Positions 38,640 through 51,674 of a DNA stretch of 64,000 nucleotides are shown here, in pieces. The DNA lies in NCBI GenBank assembly GCA_009746045.1, contig RPFO01000002.1:187501-251500 (forward strand). The letters are read 5' to 3'. Both the position numbers and the translations under genes were made by a program. Under the pieces are notes generated by a model. The model searched no databases and was not told the DNA's origin. It saw only the letters and a list, made by a program, of their open reading frames with translations. The DNA is from Mesostigma viride. Its lineage: Eukaryota; Streptophyta; Mesostigmatophyceae; Mesostigmatales; Mesostigmataceae. The number at the start of each line of letters is the position of its first letter. The first letter of the stretch is position 1.

Positions 38640-40220
38640 CAGGACCTGTCCCGAGCATCCTGTAAACCGTGCCGTTGAGCCTCAGTGGCTGCCAGTGTGG
38701 GTGTGAGTGTCCACGCCTCGGCGCCATACGTGAGCACCGTGAGGATGAGGACCTTGAAGAGCATGCGCTTGCGGTGCTCGCCCAGGCCCTTGGAGCGCCA
38801 GTAGGTTTTCAGCGAACGATGCCGAGCCCAGGCCAGGCCGATGCGGGTGTCCACATCGGCGGCGGTGTCAGGGAGCCAGCTCCCCGGCCAACAGTTTGAA
38901 GCGATCGCGGAACGGGACCTCCGTCCCGTCAAGCAGGCGCGGCAGAGGCGGTGCGAGTGGAGGCCCCAATCACCATCGCCTCAGTTTTGACACTAGAATC
39001 TCCAACCCCACCGCTCGCGCCTCCAGGCCGAGACAGTCCAGCCAGGTCTGAATGTGCTCGGGGCTCGCGATGAGGGTGGTGTCATCCGCATAAATCAGGT
39101 CGGCCAGGCGGTAACCAGGTTTAACCCCGCCGTGCTCTTTCTCGTTAAGGATGTCCAAGCCTGGCTCAAACCCCTTAAGATCAGTAAAGCGCGCACGTGC
39201 CCGGCGCATCAGTGAGGTGATCCACGACAATAATGAACAGGTATGGGGACAGGACACAACCTAATTGCCACACCCCGTGGTGAAGGTGGAATGGTGGGGT
39301 GGTGCCTTCCGTGCAGTCCGCACTACAGCCTGTGAGCCCTCATACAGTCGACGAATGGCAGCAAGAAACGCTGGTGGTACCCAATCCAGAGCTAGGATGG
39401 CCCAAAGAGCCTGAGTCCCAGAGGACCGTGTAAAAGGCCTTGATATAGTCAACAAAAATGAAGACCATGCAGCGGCAAACTGTCAGGGCAAAGGCGACGC
39501 ACCTCCTCCATCAACCGGCGTGCGCGACAAACACAGCCATGACAGTGTTACGACCACGACGGAAGCCCATATCTGAGACTCACCCAGGTGTGGGTCCAGC
39601 GCGGCGCGGAGCCTGTGCAGCATCATCATGCGCATGAAGACCTTCAGCGCGGCGCTCTGGAGGCAGACACCCCGGTAGTTACCGGGGTCAGCAGCAGAGC
39701 CCTTCTTGTACAGCATGACGCGGATGGCCGTCTGCCACCCAGCAGGCGGAGGCTCGTCAGAGAGCAGGACACGGTTGCAGAACGCCAGCAGAAGATCCCT
39801 AACCGGCGCCGGATCAGGGGTCTCCAGCAGCTCAGCAGAAAGGTGTTCGGCACCGACGTCGACCGCCGTGCGCATCGTACCGCAGCTAGGCGAGCAAGGG
39901 CGCCGTCCAATTCCTTCAAAGTGAAGGGGTCCAGACGACGTCGTTGGTGGCAAGGCAGCCCTCCTGCAAGGCGGGGACAAGTGGTAGTCCGCGGCCGAGG
40001 AGGGGGGCGCTGGCGGCGGCCGGGGGTCCGGCAACCCCGAGGCGGGCGGCCGTCTCGGGGTGAAGCGTCGGGGGGGGGCCGCGAGCCCCACCGGTCAAGG
40101 AAACATTGTGGGCCAACCAGCGGTCCGAGGCTGACCGGCGCCGTGCCGTCCCCCGTGCTCCACCGGGGTGCGCTGCCGCCGCCCGCCGGCCGCCGAGCCG
40201 GTCGAGGTGGTACCACATGT
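38640..40220 (-). pseudogene. LINE reverse transcriptase, broken into several frames
   Basis: On the minus strand, pieces in different frames read in order: VMLYKKGSAADPGNYRGVCL (39483-40091, the RT block before the palm), a palm piece at 39261-39455, LADLIYADDTTLIAS (38970-39257) carrying the YADD catalytic motif, and KVLILTVLTYGAEAWTL (38639-38932), the usual segment after the RT domain. Frameshifts between pieces make it non-functional. Catalytic YADD is intact locally. Confidence 0.88.
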
Positions 40221-40499
40221 CCTCAGTTGCCCTGCATGTTTGCGAGCTTGGCAGGCCTTGGCATCTGCGATGCACTGGGCCGCCTCCGCGTCCTGAATGT
40301 TGTATGCACATCCTTCTTATTCCGCTTTGAAAGAAATTTTTCTGTTATGGGATATATTACATAGGAATAGTTGCATGTCAGTATGGGACATCGATGCAGT
40401 ACGTCAGGTGATGGGAGAAGATGCACACATAGTCACGGATGTATAAGTAAGTACTTGCGTGTCATGCGCATGGGCATGCCACGGATCGAGTACTAATAA

Positions 40500-41115
40500 A
40501 AAATTAATATAACATGACTCCGCGTTGGGAAATCATGTAGCACATATTCCCTTACACGCAAACTGGCAGCTCGGCTCGACGGCACAGTTTACAGGATGCT
40601 CCGGCAGGTCCTTAACGTAGGTTTTTCCGAGCGTCCGTCATCAGAGTCTTTGTATCATGGCATGCCTCGTGTTTCGGACGAGATTTAGCATTTGTAGGAC
40701 ACCTTGCCCGCACCAGCCAGGTCGACACCACCCTTGGTCTGGCCGGCCCCCATGCAGCGGCTTGGACAGCCAGGGCGGCATATTCTGACCTGGCCTGGCC
40801 CCGCGGACATTCCCAAAAGGGTAGGGAAACCTGTCACCAACTACGTTCAGGTGTTGCTGGACGACCTAGTGGTCCCAGCCCAGTTTGAGCACCGCATCCA
40901 CTCTCTCTCGATCCCGTCTTTGGACTGCCATGCAGGACAAGACGCGGTGGAAGAAGATTGTCAAGGCGCACACGCCCGACCCTGTGGGCAAGCCACCTCC
41001 CCCCAAGCGGAGGAGGCGTTTTGATGAGTAGTGTAGTTAGGCTTTTCTAGATAGAGTTAGGATAGTTCGATCACGCGGCTCCCTCCACCCCATTGAATTG
41101 AATTGAATTGAATTG
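40500..41115 (+). mobile_element. LINE 3' fragment with (TTGAA)n tail
   Basis: A plus-strand, 5'-truncated copy from about 40560. It carries the post-RT segment, the ORF2 C-terminus (ending MQDKTRWKKIVKAHTP ... KRRRRFDE and a stop at about 41028) and a tail of TTGAA repeats at 41090-41113. Positions 40500-40555 are a separate minus-oriented 3' end (ATATAACATGACTCCGCGTT). Confidence 0.8.
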
Positions 41116-42030
41116 TAATGTATAACTCCGTTGGGAGTATATGTAGCACATAGCCCTTGAGAGGGGGCATATGGCCTATCATACATCCTAAGCTACTTCC
41201 TGCAAGGGTGGGGATGTAAAGGACCCTTGCTCTAGGTGCACCAGGGCACGTGCATCCCCATGATCTTCAAGCTATGCCCAGCGAAGGGGGAGCCTGTCAT
41301 GGGGGGGAAGATCAGCATAGCTATACAAAAAGCTAGGGCATGGCGTCTCAGCAGAGAGTTACTCCCTGCATGGGCACAACATAACTAAATAAAGAGCTCT
41401 AGGCATCATCTGGAGTGTGGCTCATCATAGGCACACATGTACATGATTAAATAAAGCGCGTGGCTTAGCTGGGATAGGGCCTCTAGGAGGCGTACATGTA
41501 CATGGCCACGGTCTATCTATTCTACACTACTGCTGTATTCCCCTAAGCTGGGGCGCCTGGAGTCGCTGGGGCCGCGGGGGTCGCCTGCCAGGGCTTGTGG
41601 CCGACGTAGATGGCCGCCCCCTTCCAGTACACCGGCTGCCCCGCCTTGGTCTGCCGGAGCTGGAGGTAGGTCGGCCATAGCTCCCGTCGCCGTTGTTGCT
41701 GCGCCAGGGTCAGGTCGTCATCAAGGGTGAAGAGAGTCTTCGCGAGCCGCTTGCGGCGTCTAAGAAAAGAAATCTTGTCCGCCGGGGTCTTAAAGGTGAG
41801 AAGGAGCGGGGGCGGCCCTGCCTTACCCCGCGCGCGGGGAAGGCGGTGGGCGGCCAGCTCGATCTCACCAGTAAGGCCCATGCGATCAAGGATTTCTCTC
41901 TCAAAAGCACGCGCAAGCTTCTCGGAATTCTCACCTTCCTCCATCTTGAGATTCTTGACAATGACGTTAAGGCTGCGCTTGCATGGCGAGCTCGATCGGC
42001 CTCCTCGCGGAGGTCAAGCGTCTGCCGCTC
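41113..42030 (-). mobile_element. 5'-truncated ORF1-type LINE element
   Basis: The 3' end at the left shows the family hairpin CTCCCAACGGAG (minus strand). The C-terminal half of the ORF1 protein follows at 41543-41990 and is nearly identical to the intact copy at 54750-55859 (TLFTLDDDLTLAQQQRRREL). The 5' part is missing. A plus-oriented LINE tail begins at about 42035 (to 42105). Confidence 0.82.
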
Positions 42031-42194
42031 CACCCCATACATCATGGAATATGTGCTACATGACCCCCCCACGGAGGCATGTTATAATTTAATTTAATTT
42101 TTTTAATATTCCCTTGAGCTGGATGGATGGAGGTGGGCAAAGCCGCGAAACAGAACTAGTCTAACTCTAAGCTACTAACACATCAAAATTTTTT

Positions 42195-42900
42195 TGCACT
42201 TTATTTCTGGCCAAAAAATTATTTGACTGGCTTGCTAAAACATGTTGGACCCAGGTTTTGGGCCCAAGCGAGCACATATCTGGTAGTGTTCACCCCCCAA
42301 AATTGGGGGTCATCGGACAACCCTGGCAAGGTTAACTGTGACATATAACAGCATAAGGTACATGGTTTTTGATATTTTTGCACATATAGAGGCAAGCAAT
42401 CAACATCAAATTTTATTCAATTGACTCAGGAACTTGCATGCGAACTGAATTATGTCCCTCCATCATGATGACATTGTGAAGTCTCAGTTTGCACCCTACC
42501 TTCATGCAACATGTTGGTGACGTTTGACAGCATGAAAAGTCAATTTTTTTTACAATTTCATTAGTTTTCTACATCCAAGAGGGCCATAACCATTTCAAAC
42601 AAGGCACACACAACTTAAATGCATAATTTACAAAGGCCAGGTAAAGCATGCACCAAGGTTGAGGTCACCTATAGACCTATTTGTGACAGTCAATAGCATA
42701 AAAAATGCAGTTTTTGCTCATTTCTTTCATTTTGCATAAGTCAAATCATGCAGATTGCATCCAACATGATTCCACTTTAATTACCCACAACTTGCACACA
42801 CATTGAATTCGGGTCCAACGTCATGATGACAATGCCAAATCTCAGTTCCTAAACCAACGTTTAACATACCATCAGTGACATATCATGGCAGCACTCATCA
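42195..42900. repeat. diverged ~180-bp tandem repeat, AT-rich
   Basis: About four degenerate units are visible through recurring words near 42339 (GTGACATATAACAGCAT), 42516 (GTGACGTTTGACAGCAT), 42685 (GTGACAGTCAATAGCAT) and 42877 (GTGACATATCATGGCAG). CATCATGATGACA occurs twice as well. Spacing is 169-192 bp. No coding potential. Confidence 0.65.
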
Positions 42901-43690
42901 TTAATTAATCAATTAATTATTAATTAATTAAAATCATAGCTCCGTTGGGAGCATATGTAACACATATGTAGCCCTGAGAAAGGGACATCTATGGGTTTGT
43001 AATACTATCAGGGCGACAGCCTGCAGGTGGAGGATGTACAACTATTGATCACCTGCTCTGGCCGGGTGCACAAGGTGCACCTGCATGCACCGCCATGATG
43101 GTTCACATGCCTCCTTAACAAGCACGTACAGGCACCCAGGGCGGCTTGAGGAGAGGGCCTAGAAGGCCTGCATGGCATATGGGGTGGAAGGTATGTGGCT
43201 AGGCTATATATAGCTGGTGTACACATGGCATCTCAGCAGAGTCAGCCGGTAACTCCCTGCATTATTAGGCATAGCATGGCTGAATTCTTAATGCATCATC
43301 CATGGGAGGTCCCATTGTAGGCAGGGCGTGGCTAAATACTGAAAGCATCATCCATGGGGGCCATTATGGGCGCACATGCGCGTGGGCCACATGCAAAGGC
43401 TAAGCCTGTCTAATCTACACTACTGGTATATATTCGATCCCTAGTCTGAGGTGGCAGGAGGGGCCTGCACCAGGGCTTGTGGTCGACGTGGATTACCGCC
43501 CCCCTCCAGCCGGTATATACCGGCTTCCCCCCTGCGCGCTGCCGGAGCTGAAGGTATAGGTAGGCCATAGCTCGCGTCGCCGCTGTTGCTCGGCCAGGGT
43601 CAAGTCGTCGTCCAGCGTGAAGCGAGTCTCCGAGAGCTTCTTGCGGCATTTAAGGAACGCCAGCTTGTCCGCCAATGATGCATGTACTTA
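42900..43690 (-). mobile_element. 5'-truncated ORF1-type LINE element
   Basis: Begins (3' end) with an ATTAATTA tail and the CTCCCAACGGAG hairpin in minus orientation. The ORF1 C-terminus follows at 43410-43675 (TRFTLDDDLTLAEQQRRREL), frameshifted relative to the intact copy. Confidence 0.78.
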
Positions 43691-46110
43691 AAGGTGAGGA
43701 TCGAGCACAGGTTCATTCATCATTGGCCGAATCTATTACGCAATATATGACGAGCAAACGCTCCTCGACGCAACGCAGTTTAGCGGATGCGCTCGCCCAT
43801 GAAAATGCGGCAGCTGATCAGGCTGCACCTTCGCCCTCAGATCCGGCAGGCAGCGGTGACACTAGTCGTGCACTGGTGGTCGCCCCGAACCCTCCCGGGC
43901 TCACTGCATCGCCATCGGCATGCATCGCCTGACCCTAAACGTACGCACCCGCTCAGCCGGCAAACAGGAGGGTCTTCACGCCCGGCCCTCGGAACCGCGC
44001 TTTCGGCTCCAACCTTTCCAGGTCGATGATCACGACTGGACCATGCAACATGTCTCCGTCCGATGCTCTGCACGTACTGCATCTTCTACGGGGACTATCT
44101 ATGCCTCGCTTTACGACCTGTGCCTCCATCTCCACGACACCAATCGCCTCCTCTGTACCGACGGCCGCCGCTGGACCAACGTCAGCATGGTTTTCGGATC
44201 CCCCCGCCCCCGCCTCCAGCATGCCATCCTCAACTCCCTTCTCCAGCGCTCTGACGGCGAGATCTGGCTGGGCTCTATCCATCTCCGCCCCCATGTGCAC
44301 TCCGTTCCATCCTCACGGAAGCCTTCCAGCAGCACGTGACCCCCCTTGCTGCCGACGTAGCAGCATGATGGGTGGCACGCTGACTATACTGAACTTCCTC
44401 ACCTTTCCACCACCGCCGCCTCCACCTCCACTGCCATTTCCGCCTCCACGTACTGCCGACATCAAAGCCCAGCTCCTCGACCTCGACCAACACCTTCAAG
44501 CAACCACCATGCCGCCCTCCAGTGCTTGCATGACACCACCGGCCGGCCTCACCGCCCAGGCGGTGAAGGACGTACATCGCCGCCCAGCGCCGGCACCTGC
44601 TGGCCCGGCCGGTGATGCTCCCTCCACCATGCAAGCTGGGCGGACTTGCTTTACCAGCATCACACCACCTCCACCATGCACCTCCACCATCGCGGCACAA
44701 CTCATGCAAGCAACAAGCCCTCGACCTTCGCGAGGAAGCCGGCATCGCCAAGCGCAGCCACAATGTCATCGTCAAGCACTTCGACCAGCCGGCAGGTGCA
44801 TGAGACCTCCGCACGCCTTCTCACGGCATTTAAGCGCGACATTCTTGCCCCCATGCTACTCACTGCATGGTGAGCTGCGGATGTCGGCTGTCCGCCTCCC
44901 CCGCGCGCGGAGGGAAGGCTGGACCGGCACCTGTCAGTGCTCCTCACCATGGCGGACAAGCTCCAGCGTTCCTTATATGCCGCAAGAAGCTCTCGGAGAC
45001 TCGCTTCGTACGCTGGACGACGACTTGACCCTGGCCCAGCAACACCGGCGACACGCGAGCTATGGCCGACCTCCGGCAGAGCGCAGGGGGGAAGCCGGTA
45101 TACTGGAGGGGGGCGGTCATCCACGTTGACGTACAAGCCTGGGCAGGTGCACCTCCTGCATGCCACCTTAGACTTGGGAATATATACCAGTAGTGTAGAT
45201 TAGTCAGGCTTAGCCTAGCATGTGGCCCACGCGCATGTGCGCCCATAATGGCCCCCATGGATCATGGATGATATGCCTTCAGAATTTAGCCAAGCCATGC
45301 CTATAATGGGACCTCCGGATCCCATGGATGTTGAATTTAGGCTTTAGCCATGCTATGCCTATGCATCGAGAGATGCTCTCCGTGTTGAGAAGCCACGCCC
45401 TAGCTAGCTCTTGCATAGCCATGATGATCTTCTCCACCTATGACGCGGGCTCCCCTTACCTGGGAGTTGCCCGAGACTCTGGGTGGTGCAGGTGCCCTAG
45501 TGCACCTAGAGCAGGTGCAGTTGTTTACATTCCCACCCCGGCCTGCAGGAAGTAGCTTAGAATGTATTCAGTTGTAGGCCATATGCCCCTTTTCGGGATA
45601 TATATTCATTGAGAATGATAGATTACGGAGGTGAGATAGGCATGCAACATAAGGAAAAACCCGAGAACTGGGAGAATGCCCTGAAGAAATTAATAGTAAT
45701 CTGACACAGACATCCAAGGATCACGCCAGCGGCACAAGGTACAACTAACTATACATCACAAAACTACACGCAGCAACAGCGCTGCCGGCCCACCATGCAG
45801 GCCTGGAAGGAATCTAGACCGCATGGGTCGCGACAAAGTCGGCCCGGGTGCGGCGGAATAACACATCAGCCACGGTGCGAGTGAGGGCGAGTGACAGACG
45901 CTGCCGCCAATACGAGGACCACGTGCGGGCCGACCACGGGGCGGTCTGACCCTCGAGGTCGAGGCGGTCTTCACGGCGCTGGCAGCACTCGTGGAAAAAC
46001 TCCGCTGTCTTGGGGCCCATGGCCCCGAACTGCATGGCCCATGGCCTTCGGGATATATATGTGCTATATATACATGTACTCCCAACGGAGTTATGTTCCT
46101 AATTAATTAA
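43690..46110 (+). mobile_element. decayed full-length ORF1-type LINE element
   Basis: Starts with the family 5' UTR end (ATTACGCAATATATGACGAG) and the ORF1 start at 43748 (MTSKRSSTQRSLADAL). Shifted pieces of the coiled-coil/RNA-binding ORF1 run to about 45200. A 3' UTR follows, ending in CTCCCAACGGAGTTATG and an AATT tail at 46105. Between 45600 and 46040 a minus-strand ORF2 C-terminal piece has been inserted. Confidence 0.75.
45814..46035 (-). pseudogene. LINE ORF2 extreme C-terminus
   Basis: Reads FGAMGPKTAEFFHECCQRRE, then WSARTWSSYWRQRLSLALTR. A plus-strand relative is at 52828-53163. This W-S-A-x-x-x-x-x-YWRQRLS pattern is known to me from the ends of plant and algal retroelement polyproteins. 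Confidence 0.65.
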
Positions 46111-46890
46111 TGGTCACTTGGACACATATTATATGGATTGAACATGGCGAATGATGTTGACAACATCAATTATGATACAATGTCCTACTAAGTTGTACAA
46201 TCAAGGTGTGAACAAGCTCGTAAATGTTCGATCTAACTGCTATGCATAAAACACGAGTCACTTGGTAAATAAAACATGCCCAACGTTCGCAATAAGGCGC
46301 GCCGAATGACACGTGGCAGCACGTAGTCAAAGCACACAAAGATCACTGAGTGCATGTACATGCATACATGCAGGTTGCTGCCAGGGCAGCACACAACTTG
46401 AATAGATTGCCTACTACCCCATCATGTACTCAGGCACAGCCATCTGCGCTGCTTCTTGTATCGCGTCTCTGCCTTACATGGGCTGCGTTGCAATTCTGGC
46501 ATGCTATCCAACTCCGTCAGCCCTATAGCCTGCTCCATTCTCACTACTCTGAAGCAGCACGCCCTTGGCCTTCATCCTTCTGCTTGAGGCCATGCAAGCG
46601 TGCGTCTAGCTTCTTCAACGCATGGCTAGGTGCTCCATGCAGGGCTGTTCCTGAGAACTTGGTGATGTCACCGTGCTTGAGGATTAATTAGAGTGTGAAG
46701 GTGGGCTTCTGCAATTAAGGTGAAAGTATACAAGCCACACGCTAGCTTGGTCTGCTGCTACATACAGCCACAAAGCTGTCTGTCAAGCTAGCGGCCAGGT
46801 TGGCGGCTTGGGCTGCACGGAGAGTGCCCCCGGGGCCATCATCGACCCAGGGAGGAGCGCATTCCACATGGCGACAAAGTCCTGCATGCT
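46111..46890. other. unannotated stretch
   Basis: About 780 bp between element ends. A 113-residue plus ORF (46350-46691) has no recognisable motif. No further features seen. Confidence 0.4.
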
Positions 46891-47783
46891 TAATCTAATC
46901 TAGAAAACCCTAGTAGCTACTCTACTCAGCAAAGCGCCCCTTCCTCTTCTTGGGGGGGGCCGGGGGGCTTGCCCACAGGGGCTGGCGTGTGAGCCTGGAC
47001 AATCGTCTTCCACCTTAGCTTCTTGTTCTGCATAGCAGTCCAAGCGAGAGAGAGGGAGTGAATGCGATGTTCAAATGGGGCTGGGACCACTAGGTCGGCC
47101 AGCAACTGCTAGCTGTGGGTAGGTCATGACACATGTTTGCCTACCTTAGGTATGTCCTTGGGCCGGGCCAGGCCAGGTCAGGATATGCAGCGCCCTGGCT
47201 GGCCGGCCAAGCCGCTGCACTAGGAAGTCGGGTTCTGAGATTTTTCTCAGGATCCTGAGATTTCCTGAGATTTTTCTCAGGATTCCTGAGATTTTCTCAG
47301 GATTTCCTGAGATTTCCTGATTTTTTTCTCAGGATATCAGGAGAAATCCTGAGAAACCCTGAGACTTTTCTCAGGATTCCTGATATTATATCAGGACTTC
47401 CTCTTGAGAATCTTGAGAAGTGCCTGAGATGCGTCTCGCGAAACACTGAGAAACACTGAGATTCGTAAAAAAATCCTGAGAAATCCTGAGATCCTGAGAA
47501 AACCCGCTGAATCAGAAAAAATCAGGAAAATCAGGACACTTAACAGCACAAAAAATCAGGAAAATCAGGACACTTAGCATGGCACAAAAAATCAGGAAAA
47601 TCAGGACACTGAGCATGACACTTGAGAACTCTCAAGTGCATGAAGACAGGACACTTATGCAATATATGTGGATGCAGAAATGATGCAGTTGACACACATG
47701 TTCATTGGAAATAAATAAATATAAGTGTGACAAGCACACAACAAGTTACATCAATCCATCATTACATTATATTAGGAATATAA

Positions 47784-48779
47784 TCAATCCCACTCCTCAT
47801 CAGTGTATGCAGCACTGTCAGAGTCCGCATAATTTACTACCACACGTTGCCTCTCACTTCTCCTTTGTGTGGGAATGCATGCCTCACCGTCGCTGCTCAG
47901 CGACAAATCACTAGCAATGTCATCAGGGCTTGATGCGCTGCCACTAGCCGCTGCCATGGACTTGCCAGCAATGCTCTTGCCACGCGAGCGGTTTGGTGCA
48001 GCGGCTGTGTGTGTTTCTACCAATGTGTCCGCAGTGCGCTTGCCACGCGAGCGGCTTGGTGCAGTGGTTGCTTGTGGTTCTACCAATGTGCCAACAGTGC
48101 GCTTGCCACGTGAGCGATTAGGTGCAGTGGTTGCTTGTGGCTCCGCAGCCATGCGTGCAGTGGTTGCTTGTGGATCTATGGGTGCAGTGCGATTACCTTG
48201 TGAACGACCTCGTGTTGTCATGTCTCTTCGCTTAACACACAGTGTCACCTTGCGCTGCAGGTTCATATCAGCATACACGTCTGTGGTTCTCAGCTGAGCA
48301 CCTGCAGCACGGGATAATACATGCTGGGCTGCACTACACGTTTCCTTTACCATTTGCCACGGCAATTTACAGTGCACGATGGCTATCTCAGGTGCATACT
48401 CTGGATCAACTACAAAACCAACTGAACATACACTCCCGGGAAGGACTAAAGCATCCTGCTTGGGCGCTCGCTCCCCTAAAGGTATAAGCGTCAATCCCTC
48501 TAAAGGGAGCTCTTTCACAGAACCGACATCAAACAGAGCGACCTTTAAAAGAACTTGCCTACTCCATCCTTCCGTCGGGGCACGGAGGAAACTATGCAGA
48601 ATGTGTGTGATGCGGCCATACCTAACCCCCTCTTTACCATAAACCATTACTCCCGAGTTGCGATGGCGAACAGTTTGTCGAAGGTCGGCGACTGCAGTTC
48701 GGTAATTGCTGCCATTGATGTGGATTGAGTCATGCTCGTCACAAGCAGGCTCCATGCCACACACCGCCGCCGTAATCAT
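47784..48779 (-). CDS. 331-residue CACTA-encoded protein of unknown function
   Basis: Single-exon ORF inside the CACTA element. Residues 1-190 look folded (HINGSNYRTAVADL, VMVYGKEGVRYGRITHILHS, FVVDPEYAPEIAIVHCKLPW). From about 195 to 275 there are several imperfect repeats with RSRGKRT and PQATTAP words, basic and possibly DNA-binding. The C-terminus is acidic and Ser-rich. The fold before the repeats recalls the C-terminal part of EnSpm transposase-associated ORFs, but I do not recognise a named domain. Open reading over 331 codons suggests recent selection or a young insertion. Confidence 0.6.
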   Translation of the reverse strand: MITAAVCGMEPACDEHDSIHINGSNYRTAVADLRQTVRHRNSGVMVYGKEGVRYGRITHILHSFLRAPTEGWSRQVLLKVALFDVGSVKELPLEGLTLIPLGERAPKQDALVLPGSVCSVGFVVDPEYAPEIAIVHCKLPWQMVKETCSAAQHVLSRAAGAQLRTTDVYADMNLQRKVTLCVKRRDMTTRGRSQGNRTAPIDPQATTARMAAEPQATTAPNRSRGKRTVGTLVEPQATTAPSRSRGKRTADTLVETHTAAAPNRSRGKSIAGKSMAAASGSASSPDDIASDLSLSSDGEACIPTQRRSERQRVVVNYADSDSAAYTDEEWD

Positions 48780-50579
48780 CGTGGGGAGGCGTGGCTCCTG
48801 GTTTTGCGTGATCCATTGCTTTCTATCTGAGCAAGTGACTTGACTAGTGCGAGACCCAAAGTGGAAATGCCGTGTCTATTCCGGCCTAACATGGCTGATG
48901 AAGGCGTTTATGGAATGGTGCGGCTAGGTGCAGGGTTGTGTTGCCTACCATGGCTGCTGAAGGCGTTCATGGGTGCGGCTAGGTGCAAGGTCGCGTTGCC
49001 TAATCGCAACCTTTCTAAATTTTTCGCTCGTTGGACCAACGGTCTACCAGGTAACGGTTAAGAGAGGTAGGGCGCGAAGTTGAAAGTTTGGAACGGCACT
49101 GTCGTCATGCGGCTATTTCACGGCATCATAACGGCCTTTATTTCAGTTATGTTCAGTTCAGTTTATTCCCACGCCGGTTCCCTAGCCTTGCCCGTACCGG
49201 CTTCGGAATAAACGGATGCCGGAACCGTATCCTTGTTCCAATTTTTAACAGGCAGGTACTACTTATATAAAGCCCGAACTAAGAGCTCTTTTGTAGAATG
49301 TTCTCACTGCCTAATTGCTTTAGTGACTTTGCGTTAATAATTGTCGGCTGTCAGTCTGTCAGCCAACAATCAGAAATCGTTGTCGCACTTTATAACCTGC
49401 TCCAATGGTTGTCCGGCAAAGGCAGGACCAAGCGTTTTCTAGGGTCTGGCAGGACGGCGGTTTTTTAAATGCCTGTGGCTTTCATTGGTGAATACTAGTT
49501 ACTGTACCTGTAAATTTATCGGCAGTTTGCGGCTCCGACCGTTCTAAAAGGCTTTGAGACAAGTAGTAACCAGTGGAAAGGTAAGATGTCATGACAATAC
49601 GGAAGATCGCTTGGCTGGAATCACTCGAGACATTCCGCCTGCCGCTGGCTACGGATGTGACCTAGTCGCAATCTTTTTTTTTGCGCAAATTCAAAAAAAC
49701 GCGTCTGACGTAGCCCTAGCCGTTGTTCGCAGTCAAGTCAGTGCTGGGGCTAGCGGGCAGTGAGGGCACATACACGCTAGCTCGAGCGATGGGGCAACCG
49801 ATTTCCATACGTAACCAATGAATGCAACCACCGAATAACAAGCGCTGCAGGTGTGGCAGCAGGGGTGGCAGCGAGAACCGCACTAGAAGCGGTTCTAGTA
49901 GCGACGACATGTGAGTGACATAAGTAACGGAGAATAAACAGAGCGAGATTCTGGAGCTATCCAAAACCTACAAGGCCGTCATGGACAGGCTGTGATCGAA
50001 GAGGAATGGAGCCGGGAAAATGAGCAACTGCGTAGCTGAGCAAGGATACTTATGAGAATTGCTTGGCAGTTTGCATTGGAAGGCCCATAGACCGCAAAAG
50101 CGGCATTCTGAGCAAAAGCTGGTTTCTTAGTATAGCATGAACTCTGAATACTTGATTTCTTGTCCTCTTACATGCGTGGTCAATTTCATGAAGATGACCA
50201 TCATGAAGTACCGTCCTTGGGCATTTTTGTGCGTACATGCCCGTTTGTTGTCAAAGCACGTCCATGCAGACCTGAATCCCATGCAAGCCCCAAGCGTCAA
50301 TTGCGACTATCTTTGCAAAGGAAAAGCATCTAGACGTGTTCTGATGAAGCCAGTAAGGTCAAATGTTTCATGGTGCTTCCTCATAAGCCACATAGTAGAT
50401 TAGATACTAACTTGGTTGGTCCATGCGTGAGTATGTGCATGTTGTCATCAGTTTGCTACCTACTTTTTAATTACCTTGCCTACTTACTAGCTTTGTTATT
50501 GAAGGTATTTTCCTAATTTTGCACTGGAATTCATTCCTTACATCACTACTATTCTTTCTCCCCTTTGCAATCGCAACAG

Positions 50580-51674
50580 GAGGGACGGAATGTTATCTTC
50601 TCCGCGGTCATGAGGTTGTCCCTTCTGCGTGGTAAGTGTCATAAAGTTGATTAGTCCCTTGGTCCCTCACTTGCTCCTTGCTTCCTTGCATGCTTGCTTG
50701 CTGAGTTCGATAAACCCCTTGCTTCCTTGCATGCTTGTTTCCGTCTTTGCGTGCTTGCTTGCTTCTTTGCGTGGTTGCTTTCTTCCTTGATTAGGCCCTT
50801 GCTTGGTTGTTTAGCCGCTTGCTGAATTTGATTAGTTCCTTGCTTTATTCCCTTGCTTCCTTGCATGCGTGCTTCCTGAATGTAATTAGTCCCTTGCTTC
50901 CTTTCTTAGTCCCATGCTTCCTTTGTAAGCCACTCTTCCTCGCATGCTTGCTGAATTTAATTAATGCCTTGCTTCCTTTGATATGACCTTGCCTACTTGG
51001 TTAGGCCGTTCCTTCCCTGCATGCTTGACCACTTGCTGAATGGAATCAGTCCCCTGATTCCTTTGTTAGGCCCTTGCTTCCTTTGTTAGCCCCTCTTCCT
51101 TGCATGCTTGCAATTGCTTGCTTGCTGAATCTAATCAGTCCCTTGCTTCCTTTGTTACGCCCTTGCTTCCTTATTTAGCCACTCTCGTCCTTGCGCGCAT
51201 GTACGCTTGCTTGCTGAATTCAATTAGTCCCTTGCCCTGAAGAAATTTAGTCTAGTTACCCTGGAGCTTCACAGTTAATAAACGTGTTTTCCCTTTTTCA
51301 ATGCATCGGTCATATGCAATGTCGTGGTTTCTTGGTCTTGCACATCTCAATAATGGCGGTGCTAGGCTTTCACTTGGGTCACCCTTTCAATGTTTTGTAC
51401 CAGTCAGAAGTATCTTTTTTTATGCCGAGCATGATGTTGTTTGCTATGCCTTTGGTCTGGTTAGGTGTACATGTGCACATGCTGCAGCCCAGCGTTTCTA
51501 ATCATGGTCCTGTTTAATGCCTTTTTTCCCCCTTCCTGGTTTATGCGTGCAGGTAAATGTGCAACGAAGCACAGTTTGGCAGAGTATATGAAGAACCAAA
51601 TGATCTACAAGATCTGCCAAACGATGAAGAAACAATCCTCTTTTTGTTGTGATTTATTTTTTGCCTATGAATAA
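50580..51674 (+). CDS. possible small two-exon CACTA gene (3' part)
   Basis: Exon 50580-50631 (acceptor CAACAG, donor GTAAGT) and exon 51553-51674 (acceptor GTGCAG) are phase-compatible. They end KHSLAEYMKNQMIYKICQTM ... FAYE and a stop, overlapping an AATAAA at 51670. Upstream exons are not identified. Weak support, from splice signals only. Confidence 0.3.
50640..51240. repeat. degenerate CTTGCTTCCTT-rich repeat inside the CACTA element
   Basis: Loose tandem units built on GCTTGCTGAATTTAATTAGT and CCCTTGCTTCCTTTGTTAGG, roughly 70-95 bp apart, lie in the likely intron of the preceding candidate gene. Confidence 0.8.

Larger units (their letters stand above)
38062..40260 (-). mobile_element. 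decayed LINE (non-LTR retrotransposon) copy
   Basis: A minus-strand copy whose 3' end lies at the left: a (TTTAA)n-type tail at 38062-38090, the family 3' motif (GTGCTACGTGATC...GGAGGCATGTTATAA), then the ORF2 C-terminus and reverse transcriptase. The right (5') side fades out near 40260 without a recognisable endonuclease, so the copy is 5'-truncated. Confidence 0.85.
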
